A stretch of DNA of 64,000 nt from assembly GCF_000972845.2 (NCBI RefSeq), contig NC_040013.1:10008061-10072060 (forward strand), given 5' to 3'. The notes below the pieces were generated by a model. It was not told the origin of the DNA. It ran no database searches and worked only from the letters and a program-made list of their open reading frames with translations. This stretch comes from Larimichthys crocea (Eukaryota > Chordata > Actinopteri > Sciaenidae). How positions within the stretch are numbered: the stretch's first letter is position 1; each line of letters opens with the position of its first letter. The position numbers and the translations under genes are program-made. Shown here one piece after another: positions 50,257 to 60,058 of the stretch.

Positions 50257-52080
50257 CCCCCGATGAGGACTGCGAGTCAGAGAATTTGTGGCCATTTATT
50301 GGGGTAAGAATTGATTTCCCTGTGACATGACAGAATTATTCATTGAAATGTGTTTGAATTTAGTTTTCACACTGAAACCTTTTTTTTTAGTCACTTGCAG
50401 GTTTGAAAGTTGAATTGTAGTAGCAAAGTCTTCTTCAAACTTCAGGGAAGAGGGACATGTGTTGGGTTTGCTTATGACGAAATCTAAAAAAAAAAACACA
50501 GCTTCCACTCACTGTATAGATTATTTTACGTACAAATTTTTTTATTCAGCCAGATCGCAATGGAAACTTTGTGTTTGATAATTCTTTTCCTTCTCCCAAA
50601 TGTTGTAGGTGACGCAGAGTGATGCCATGGGGGTTCAACACAAGCATCCTTCCGCCTCCAACAGCCTCCATCCGGCTGGTCCGTATGGGAAGGAGATTGG
50701 GGGCACTCTCCACAGTCTCCCTCTGTGTCCACCGCGCCGTTTCATGAGCTGGTACGTCAAAAACACACACATGATTTCAAAACAAAAAACGACATACCTC
50801 TACATGCTTTTTTCGGTCATACTGGAGCTGCCGTTTGTTTGGTTGCTGGGTGTACAATAAACACATTTCTCTGTGGCGTTTTCTGACTTTTCCTGTTTTT
50901 CCCTTTTGTAGTTCTCCGGGTTCGCGGGCAGTGAAGTGAGGGGCTGCCAGGTGGATGACTGGACGTGGCAAGGCCCGGAAAGAAGAAGAAGAGGAGAAGA
51001 AGACGTGGGACTGAAGAACACACCCTGAAAGCAACGTCCGTTCACTGCAAAAAGTCAGGCCGCCTGCTTGTGGAGGGGAACCTACCCCTCCAACCCACAT
51101 GGCCCATGACTGTAGTCACCAATGAAGGAACAAGAAAGGTACTCAACATAGAAATCCCGGAAGAAAGAGGCTGAAAGAAAATCTTTTTGTTCTATACAGT
51201 CTGTCTAAAGTTTTGTATCTAATCTAACCCACAATCAAACTGACTGACCAACATCCAGTCAGAGTCCAGGTGCATTATGCTATTAGCATCTAATAAGCCA
51301 TGAGATGAGGAACAGGGGTGGGGTAAGGCTCACTTCTTTGCTAACCCACACCATCCAGATTTCTTTTTATTTTGTACTTGTCCCAACGAACTAACGGTTA
51401 CTCATGACAGTCACTTGACATCACTTGAGGTAATGATCAGACTCTACACAGCCCCTCTGGAGCACAAAATAAACACAGTACAAACTTATTATTTCAGTAG
51501 TATTCTGACATCGGAAACACTAAAATCAATGGAACTCCCGTTTGGATGTATCAAAAGAAAAACAAAACGTGAAAAATGTGTGTTTCCAGCTAACGGTCCT
51601 CTTACTCCCGGTTTGATTCTCCATTGATTTTCTCAGCAAAAAACCCAAGGAGAAAGAGCTGGACTCTCAAAGCGAGTGCAATGATGATGGTATCAGCAGG
51701 GTTGAATCGGCACACCAAGCACCAGCAGCACGATCCTGAGATGTAAACTGAACGTGAACACACAACCCGCCACAGCCGGGAGCTTACTGCCACCTGGTGT
51801 TGATGTCAGGAAACGGTCTTCGGGTATTAAATGAGCAGTGAAAATGTAAATAGAGAATTATTTGCTCGAGTGTAGCAGCGGTCCGTGCAGAAGTTCCAGT
51901 ATCCTTACGGCATATTTTTAATGGCTGTTAAACTAGCGACCCTGTCTGTGTCCCCTAGTCATATGTGACTGGAGTGGAGTGGCACAGCGATATGAGTTTT
52001 TTCCCTCGCTGCCCAGTGGCCAACACATGTAAAAGCAATTTCCCGGTGGGAATCTTGGTGGTTACAGCTAAGCCGTGTGA
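50257..52080 (+). pseudogene. pacs2: broken copy of pacs2 exons 19-24
   Basis: Exon-like blocks lie at about 50257-50303, 50401-50445, 50608-50751, 50912-51138, 51625-51742 and 51959-52080. The frame is broken in several blocks by indels. The donor after the second block reads GG instead of GT, and the acceptor AG before the fifth is lost (ccat). The exons upstream of 19 are absent. It is probably an assembly artefact rather than a biological pseudogene. Confidence 0.85.
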
Positions 52081-55080
52081 CCCTGGCTGCATCCACACCA
52101 ACCGCCACCAGACCTACCGCTATCTTGTCTCACCACCGATAGAGCGAGGAAATTCGAGGGAAAAAAAAAGCAGTAATAGTGTTTCCTGGGAAATCTTGCT
52201 GCTCACAGCACGTGGGGGGTTCAATACACAAAATGTTCAGTGTTCAAGTTTGTATAGATTTTGATGTTGTGAGGTGTTGATTTTGGTTTTAACACACTCA
52301 CAAAAGAGAACAACGTACTAGTTTTGTATGATTGTGTGCTACCCCCGCCCTCGGAGGTATTTGGTTTGTGACATTTGGCCACATGTTCCGATAATGGGCA
52401 GCTGTGTTGTCACTTTGGTGTTTTTTGTTACATTTTATTATTTCTGTGAATCGCCTACATTTATTGTTACTCTATAGACACTGGAGGAGTGTGATGGTGA
52501 TGTGCATGGCGTGTGGTGTAGATTGGTTTGAGACGTGTTTGTGTTTGTTGTCTGAAATTGGAATATTGCTGTGAATCTAATGGAATCTTCTCTCTCAACT
52601 CATGCTCATCTTTTCTTGACATCGGTCCCTTTACTTTCTGAAAAAGGTAAATTTTTTATAGAAAGGAACACAGTTCTTTTTTTTTCTTTTTGTGCTACTT
52701 GCATTGCGTTTTAAAGCACCCAGTGTAGTACCTACAACGCAATCAAAAATAAACAAAACAAAAAAACCAACTCAATCAAGGTAATTTTTGAAGGTAGCTA
52801 AGAATGAATGTAGCTATTGACACATCTTGCTAACGTGTCAACATTCATACCGATCACTTTGTGTTATTTGTAAGTGCGTTGAAGATTTTGTATTCGCTGT
52901 TAGTGGTATCACTATCAGACTGTACAGTAACACCCATATAGAAGCGGGTAACACGACACACAAACGACACACAACAACACCAAAAACATACGATTCAACT
53001 ACAACAGCTGAAGATGCCAAAAGTTAAGTTGTGACTGTGTGAACTGTCCTTATGGCTATTCAAAGTCCTGAAAGTTTGTTTTTCAGGTGTCCACCCGCCC
53101 TCTGTTAGTTTTTAACAGACATTCATTGTGGGAACACTGGCCGAAACCAAACACCATGTCTTCAGCTTGATGTAATGGCCCACAGACCCACAATAACTTA
53201 AAGACAAATACTGGATTTTACTTCCATTTTGTTTCAGTGACTGCCAATGGTCAAGTTGTTTTATAGAGTCTAACAACCAAGCTCTTGGCTTGGCCGACTT
53301 TCATAGTATGTTAACTGATAAATTGTACATTTAATTAATGCATTTGTGGGTCCCCTGTGGAACAGTATTAGATACTGAGCATTAGAATTTTGACAAATTA
53401 GTGCTCTACATTTGCCAATGTAAACCCATTTAAGCAATTCAAGACGTGTGCACATTGTACCAAGCAATATACTGTGTGGTCCTTTGAATACAGGCTTCAA
53501 CCAACCGTAGGCTGGATCAATCAGAAGCACCCATAACCCTAACACTCAGCATCTGACATGTTAATAGTTGTTGTTTAGTATTGGGCAGGCCTGACATGGG
53601 AAATCTAGAGAATGATAGGGATCCGACTTGAACATGGTTTGACAGTAGTTGTCGAGTCGGCAAAAGCAAGTATTGTGAATTGGCTTGTTTAAAACTAGGA
53701 AACAAATGTATGGAGTCTAGTCACTGCCATATGTGGCTCTGTGTAGGCTGTGCTATATGTTTAGTGTACATCGTGCATGAATAGTGGTAACACGTAGAAA
53801 CTTTTGCAATAGGAAACCTTTGGACAAAGGCCTTCTGTAGAGTTTTGTTTTTGCTTTTATAAAGTCAAGAGACTTACAGCTTTGATAGGCTGGCTTTTTG
53901 TTTAGTATTTGTTAGAACAATAATACAAGATGTTATTAGTGTGAAGCCCACCCCCCCCCCTCCCCTAAATCTGAAAGCACAAATAGCTTTACCTTAATTT
54001 CACAACATAAAATGCCAAATAATATTTACCATGAAAACTCATAACTGATGAAATTAACTGGTACAAATAGCAACACGATTAGGTATTGGTCATTTCCAGA
54101 CAGTTCCCGACTAGTAAAGCGGGACTCAGTAAGGGAAGGGGGAGAATTTTAAAGGCTAAGAATTGTGGGGACACACCTGGGTTTTTGAGGTGAAATGATA
54201 GAGGTGGTTTGAAACAACGTAAACCACTACCTATAGTGGACAGAGGCTGTTTTGGTTGTTCCTTCCAAAATGACCGGGTGATATTTTTCTTTCATATGAC
54301 AGATATGTGTTATGTTGATGGTGTTAAAGCGTCATAGGGTCTGAAATGCCACCCTGAGTGGCTGTCGGTTTACTTAATGTTGTTGGTCCACTTGGATGTT
54401 GGAAAAGCTTATTCTGCTACTACCAACATACGTGTCTGCCCTGTGACTTATACAGTCAAGTGTTCTCTGTCTCCTGCTTTTGAAGGGTTTCACTATCTCT
54501 CTAGGTTGTGGGAGACGCAACTGCCCTTACATTGTAGGAAAACTCGGGGCGTGTGGTGAGTGTTAGCCAGGGCAGTTGTTTGACGGGAATCCTTGTATGT
54601 TCGAGTGTTAGCCTTTAAATACTAAATCGGGCATAACGACATGCATATTCAATTATTTACGTGATTTTTTTTTTGTTTTTTTTCTTTACCCTAAATCAGA
54701 GGTAGGCATGGGGGTGTTTTTGCAAGACAGGATCAATGAGAGGCATGCTCACTTTTGGCACTGCAAAAAAAAGAATAGCTTCTGAATCTCATGTGTTAAT
54801 GTTTTCTCGATTGAAAGTCAAACTACAACACAACATGCGGACCATCTCATTGCGCCTATTAACTGAAATGCACGCGCCCCGTGCTGTTAGCCACAACCCT
54901 AGTATTTAATGACATGACAGTTTTTTAAATTTTACCACTAAAATAGGGTGTACTCTGCATGTTTTACGATAGATGTAAATATGTTTTTGGGACTTTTCTA
55001 TAATTGTTTTTTGTTTCTTCTTTCCATGCCTCACAAACATATGTGGTTTAATAACAAATTTTCCAATCTTCGTACAAACA
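52081..55080 (+). pseudogene. pacs2: noisy copy of the pacs2 3'UTR
   Basis: Follows 44301-47112 base for base apart from frequent small indels. Around 54090-54170 the match is poorer, with locally scrambled sequence. No independent feature seen. Confidence 0.8.
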
Positions 55081-55218
55081 CTCGTCTTTATTCATGTTTT
55101 CTTCTCTCTAACACCTGTGGTTCCATTTCGCTATTAGGACAACCAATAATAATAATCCAAGAGGTGATTATATCAGAGACAACAACTTCACAGTCCCAAC
55201 CATGTCCAGACTCATGTG

Positions 55219-56850
55219 TTAAAGCTGTAGATCGAGGAGGTTGGACGTCAGGTCTTCATCGGAGTGCAGTGGTTTACATCTGTGCGTCCTGCCCAGCCTC
55301 CCTTTCCCTTCGCTCTGCCACAACCCGATCGAAGGGCGAAGCCAAGCAAGCGATTGCGACCCGCTTTTCCCCAGATCACGTTTTATTGGTCAATGTTGGA
55401 CAAACGCGGCCCAGCCGTTACCATGCAGGTCCTCCAGGTACCTGTGTGGGGAAGGGTGATAAGTAGTCAGTTCAATGAGCTATGACGGTTTGAATGACAG
55501 AACGGTCAAATCTTAATCCAGGTAAACTCTACCTGACCTGCTGCTTTCGATGGAACTGAACGTTGCGTGTTTCCGTTTACTTTACGGAGGCAAAACACTC
55601 ACTGTGTGTGTTCCGGCAAACAAATACAACATTTCGTTTATAAGTAAAAGACACGTTACAGCGCTCGATTACCAAGTCTAAGCATTTTAAGAAACGCTGG
55701 ACAGAAAGACATGTTTATAACAATTACACTCTGCAGCACCGGAGTAACTCTGAACCCTTCCCTGGTTGTATCTCCAGGTTGTGTCCCATGGTCCCCAAGG
55801 AAGAGCTCCAGGGGGTTGCGTCCCCCTCATTGCTAGACTGCATGAGTAAAACAAAACTCGATAATGTGGTAAAATGAACTTCCAGAAATCCACCAAGTCT
55901 TTGCTTTCCAATCATCTCACAGGTAAGGTCCATCCTGCCCATGTCGTCCAATACTACGCCCTGATGGTTTAATGAGGTCTCCAGCCTGCAGGTTCTCGGT
56001 CGCTATGATCCATCTTTTCCTTCCTTTCGCGTTTTCCGGCGTTCCGCTCCCAGCTACCAAGGCAATGTCAGCAGATCGGTGAATAACACAGATGTAGGAC
56101 CTGTTCGTAAACTTCAGCAGGCACGTTAATAAAAATCCTGTGTGGTGAAAACTGGATCTCACCTGCCGGGTCGTAGCGCACTCAACAACCTTCTACGTCA
56201 AAAGTGCTGGGTCTCTTTGGTCTTCTTCATAAGCGCAGTCGCTGAAAGTCGTACCGTATATACACCGGTAATCTTGTTATATGGCCACCACCGATGCAGT
56301 GTGGTCCCGTAATCCGTCCTGTGTAGAAAGATGAGCAAGCTATTTTCAAATGCATCTAAAGTGCTGGAGGGCCTCGACCTGAGGGCTAACTTGACTCTGA
56401 TTGATCAGTTGGGAAATTATTCTTTAGGGATTCCCTAAACCTCAAACAGGTGCTGTATTTCATGTCAAACTTTAGTTTATTATCGATGTATTTGGCCCAT
56501 TATTTTGTCATTTAACTGATGTAATCATTTTGGGTCTATAATCTTCAGATGTAATTTGCTCAAACCAGATCCATTCGTCCAGCCCTGCTTACAAAAAAAC
56601 AGCAACCACCATTTCACCTTTTCACTGGCGTAACCTGAGTGATCTCGGGCCTCCTGTCTGTTGTCAATCCACACTAGTAGGCTTGATGGTGTACTTCTCC
56701 CGTGGCTTCCAAGTCCTGTGTCTGATCGCAGAAGCTGTTGGGTGAGGCAATCCTCTGCACTGTCCACTGATCGCACCAGGCAGCCGAGTTCCACAGCGCC
56801 AGCTTAGTTAGTGCTGGTGACTCCTGTGGCCCAAAGCCACAGCGAACACA

Positions 56851-56889
<39 letters not shown>

Positions 56890-57083
56890 AAACATACATA
56901 CATACATACATACACACACATTACACACACATACATAATTACACACACACCTACACTCAGTATTTTGGGTGATGTCTGCTGTGGGACTGTACAGGTCTGG
57001 GATGTTTCCTGAGAAGGAGAGCAAAGGCAGGACTGGGAGACAGTCAGGGAGCGCAGAGCTCGAGTAGACCGACCAGCCATTCC
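55219..57083 (-). pseudogene. mrpl2: broken copy of mrpl2
   Basis: All seven exon regions can be traced by similarity to 47259-49003, but each contains indels and no continuous frame survives. The start region near 57080 reads differently from the intact ATG context. Introns are equally damaged and the CA tract is longer (about 56848-56945). Treated as an unpolished duplicate of the intact gene. Confidence 0.85.
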
Positions 57084-57109
57084 CATATAACAACACTCCT
57101 ACACTAGAA

Positions 57110-57208
57110 CAGCTGAGAGAGAGAAGAAGGAAAAGACAGGAGAGGAGAGGAGAGGAGGAGGAGAGAAGAGAGGAGACAGAGAAGGAGAAAGAGGATAAGG
57201 AAGAGAGG
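57110..57208. repeat. GA-rich array, left part of the second copy
   Basis: Purine-rich sequence equivalent to the start of the array at 49020. It is interrupted at about 57209 by a LINE fragment and resumes at about 58035. Confidence 0.75.
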
Positions 57209-57214
57209 TTGTTA

Positions 57215-58034
57215 GTTTTTCAAAGTCCCTTTATTAAACATCTCAAGGAGAAATAGGTCAGTTTACATCATCAGTTCAGGTCGAAAAACAAACAAAACAA
57301 GCCCCAAAAAACGCAAAAATGACAGCCAGCTCCCATGTTCCCCCCACAGAGCACAACAAACCCCAACAGCCCAAATGGCACTGAAAGCCTGTATGTTTTG
57401 TCCATCTATGAATAATATCATGCTCCCAACGCCCTTACAGACGGGGGCCTTCAGCAGACCCTTCGACCGGCACCAGCTGCACACTACCATCACCCCGAGT
57501 CGGTTCCTGGCGTCAGCCAATGGCCAGCCTTTGCAGTAGCAGATACAAAATGCAATCAGTGGGGTGCACAGCTTTTTTCTGTTAAACACAGTATTTAGGA
57601 CCAAAAATAAACAAATCAAAAGAGAAAGTTTCCCCTAGACCCTGAAACCACTTTTTTNNNNNNNNNNAAATCAAAAGAGAAAGTTTCCCCTAGACCCTGA
57701 AACCACTTTTTTAAAAGGTCAAAAAGAGCCACCAACCGAGGACAGCAAACAAATAAATGTTCCAGGGTCTCAGTCTGAGAGCAAAAGACACACCCCTCCC
57801 CCAGCTCCGGATCCATGTGTGCCCTGTATCTGTTCGTAGCTATTGCCCCATGTACAATCCTCCACTGGAGGTCTGCGGCCCGTTTTTCAACAGGCAGCTT
57901 GTACAGGGACCGCCAGCTGCCTTTCGGGGAAATATCTGGACCAAAAAACCCAGACCACCTCGACTCATTTGTCCCAGCCAAGGAGCGCAGGTTCAGAACC
58001 TTCACACAGTTTTGGTATACCTCCTCCTTCCACA
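57215..58034 (-). mobile_element. LINE (non-LTR retrotransposon) ORF2 3'-end fragment
   Basis: On the - strand the translation from about 58030 downward reads LRSLAGTNESRWSGFFGPDI, then ADLQWRIVHGAIATNRY and EGCVFCSQTETLEHLFVCC. This is the CxxC...HxxxC zinc-binding domain (zf-RVT) that follows reverse transcriptase in L1/Tx1-type fish LINEs. Past the N gap the frame hits stop codons, and a decayed C-terminal tail (LLCSVGGTWEL) is visible. The reverse transcriptase core and endonuclease are absent, so the piece is dead. It lies inside the GA array only in the second copy. Confidence 0.8.
57658..57667. other. assembly gap of 10 N with a 45-bp identical overlap
   Basis: The 45 bases before the gap (57613-57657) are identical to the 45 after it (57668-57712). 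The two contig ends therefore overlap and should have been merged. Collapsing one copy restores the LINE reading frame across the join. Confidence 0.95.
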
Positions 58035-58403
58035 GGAGAGGAGAGGAGAGGAGACAGGAGAGGAGGGGAGAGGAGAGAGGAGAGGAGAGAAGAGGAGGAG
58101 AAGAGAGGAGATGAGGAGACAGGAGAGGAGAGGACAGGAGAGGAGAAGAGAGGAGAGAAGAGAGGAGAGAAGAGGAGGAGACAGGAGAGGAGGAGACAGG
58201 AGGAGAGAGGAGAGAAGAGGAGGAGACAGGAGAGGAGAAGGGAGGAGAGAAGAGGAGGAAACAGGAGAGAGGAGGAGACAGGAGAGGAGAAGGGAGGGGA
58301 GAAGAGGAGGAGACAGGAGGGGAGAGGAGAGGAAAGAGGAGGAGGAGAGAGGAGAGGAGGAAACAGGAGATGAGAGGAGAGGAGAAGACAGGAGAGGAGA
58401 GGT
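58035..58403. repeat. GA/GGA-rich array, right part of the second copy
   Basis: About 370 bp of imperfect gaggagacaggaga-type units, ending in the same ggttgacagctgatag as the first copy. It produces long Arg/Glu-rich open frames (up to about 218 codons starting at 57757) in several frames; these are not genes. Confidence 0.85.
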
Positions 58404-58820
58404 TGACAGCTGATAGTTTAGTGACGCTTCACTGTGTCCATCACAGTCAACAAACAGCTCTTTCTTTAATTCACTGTGTCTCTTACTCTGGGCTCGTTTC
58501 TAAATAATCATTAAGTTTCTCACTTCATTAACCCTCTGTTGTTGTTCCTGCGCTGTCATCACTATGCACCGAGTCAACGTGAGCTGCCGCCTAGCTTAGT
58601 CTGAATCCAGCGAAGTCTCGGCTCATTAACCGTCTCCTGCTTTAATGAACTCATGAACTAAAGCACCACACGTGTCGTTTGTCTCACGTCCAACGGGCGA
58701 CATGAAGCAACGTGACAATAACAAGACACCAACCTTTAAATGTGACTTATTTCATCACGGGCTGCTCGTCCGCGTCCTTCACAGTCCTACACGCGACGTC
58801 GCCTACTGATGACGTAGGAA
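58404..58820 (-). promoter_or_regulatory. mrpl2: mrpl2 upstream flank, second copy and continuation
   Basis: 58404-58680 repeats 49390-49656 cleanly. The true continuation then runs on through a moderately CpG-rich stretch with CRE-like TGACGTAG near 58809. This is the likely mrpl2 promoter side once the false duplication is removed. No start site can be fixed. Confidence 0.4.
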
Positions 58821-59335
58821 GCTCCCCTTTTCTCCTTCATTAAATGTCACTAATTAAAAAATAATAATTTATCATCAATAAACTGTAAAAGTTAATAATG
58901 TGGAATTTATCAACCTTCCTTTGTTAACATGGTATGTCTGTGAACTCGTCATAAAACATATAGCAGAGTAACATTAGTTAAACATGCTGGTCTCTATTTG
59001 GCCGCTAGGTGGCAGGATTGTTGCATGTTTACATGAATATATAACTTATTGTTACCTTACCGTGTGTTAAAGTTTATATTTTATCTTTGTACTGTCACTG
59101 GCATTAAAACACGCAGTCTTATTACACTAAACCAGAGGAGCACATTTTAAAGGCTGAACAAAACAAATTTCACGCTTCAACACATTATTGTTGTTAAATA
59201 TTAAACCAATATTATATACAGGTGTGTGTGTTGTTGTGAATACGTAACAGGAATGAACTCCAGACCCTTTTTTATTTTTTACTTAAATCAAATAGACACA
59301 CCTTCTGTTTTTGTTTGTTTGTTTGTTGTTGTTGT
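58821..59335. other. AT-rich intergenic spacer
   Basis: No gene recognised. It contains the CTCF-like site at 59002-59015 and a short (TTTG)n/(TTG)n run near 59308-59336. Confidence 0.6.
59002..59015 (+). promoter_or_regulatory. CTCF-like motif CCGCTAGGTGGCAG
   Basis: Matches the vertebrate CTCF core (CCxSYAGRKGGCRS) at all specified positions but one. Binding is not shown. Such motifs also occur by chance and inside fish transposons. Confidence 0.4.
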
Positions 59336-59339
59336 TTTA

Positions 59340-59623
59340 CAGTTTTTCTCCATTGGTTTGGCTCATTTCTTGAAACTGAGATGACATTCTCATAACTATA
59401 AAGCAATTTGGCCAAACAGACTTGCAGTTCTGCACAACACTTCAGATAACCAGCAAAATGTAATTTGTCTCCCAAAACTACTCATCCATGCTTCAAAATG
59501 AAATCCCTTTCCCATGTAAATAGTCAGTACCATAAAAATGGCATGGATCCTTCTCAATTGCTTTGGCACATNNNNNNNNNNTCTCAGTTTCAAGAAATGA
59601 GCCAAACCAATGGAGAAAAACTG
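59340..59623. mobile_element. Tc1/mariner-type MITE with at least 42-bp terminal inverted repeats
   Basis: The left end CAGTTTTTCTCCATTGGTTT continues for at least 42 bp and is matched exactly, inverted, by 59582-59623. Both ends are flanked by TA (59338-59339 and 59624-59625), the Tc1/mariner target duplication, and the CAGT terminus fits that superfamily. No transposase is present, so it would be a non-autonomous element. A 10-N gap (59572-59581) interrupts the right inverted repeat exactly where the match stops, so the full arm length is unknown. Confidence 0.7.
59572..59581. other. assembly gap of 10 N inside an inverted repeat
   Basis: The gap falls directly before the right arm of the MITE. 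Inverted repeats often defeat assembly; the missing sequence is probably the inner part of the right arm. Confidence 0.9.
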
Positions 59624-59865
59624 TAAATATTTAACTGGAAGAGTTCCTGTAATCTATAATGCTCACAGATAAACACCAGGTGTCACTATGTTATGCTCTT
59701 TGGTATTTCTGTGGCGGAATTTACGCGCGATTTATCATTATTATTAATTTATTAATTTTCTTTTACAGTTAGAATTAATCCTTGAAGTTAAAGTAAAAAA
59801 ATATGTTGTTTTTGAGAATGAATTAACATAGTAACAGTAGTATCAGCAATTGAAGGACACCACTA

Positions 59866-59914
59866 CAGACAGACAGACAGACAGACAGATAGATAGATAG
59901 ATAGATAGATAGAT
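59866..59914. repeat. GACA then GATA microsatellite
   Basis: A run of GACA units passes directly into GATA units. This is a simple-sequence (Bkm-like) repeat common in vertebrate genomes. Confidence 0.9.
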
Positions 59915-59951
59915 GAACGTGTCGCTGATGTCTCCCAAGAAAAACAAAACA

Positions 59952-59959
59952 TGACGTCA
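59952..59959 (+). promoter_or_regulatory. full palindromic CRE (TGACGTCA)
   Basis: The CREB/ATF consensus lies just before the CpG-rich putative first exon of the downstream gene, in a position typical for a CRE-containing CpG-island promoter. Function inferred only. Confidence 0.5.
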
Positions 59960-60058
59960 CTGTACATCAGCCGGCCGCGGTGGCTGCTGGGAGAGAGTCG
60001 CTGTGTTGGAGACATTTTGGATTTAAAGGGGCTGAGCTAGCGTCAGTCCGAGCTCTCG
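59960..60058 (+). other. putative noncoding first exon of a + strand gene beyond the window
   Basis: A CpG-rich stretch starts just after the CRE and contains no ATG in its last 80 bases. It ends at a strong donor (ctctcg|gtaagt, GT at 60059). High CpG density continues to about 60320. No acceptor with recognisable coding sequence was found before 64000, so the protein is unknown. The transcription start is approximate. Confidence 0.5.

Larger units (their letters stand above)
49657..58680 (+). repeat. second, mostly error-rich copy of 41948-49656 (probable false duplication)
   Basis: The order of pacs2 intron 18 end, exons 19-24, 3'UTR, mrpl2, GA array and upstream flank is repeated head to tail. 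From 49657 to about 57210 the copy differs mainly by one- and two-base indels spread evenly over exons, introns and UTR, as in uncorrected long reads. A clean insert (LINE fragment with N gap), GA repeat and clean flank follow. A natural tandem duplication would be expected to show mostly substitutions. Confidence 0.85.

Noticed and set aside
50257..57083. A true second pacs2 fragment and a second mrpl2 gene
   Set aside because: Uniform indel noise across coding and noncoding parts, broken splice sites and the contig-style junctions point to an assembly artefact.
57757..58413. Open frames of about 176-218 codons rich in Arg, Glu and Gly
   Set aside because: They are translations of the GA/GGA array joined to antisense LINE sequence. 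Such frames occur in several registers at once and have no domain.
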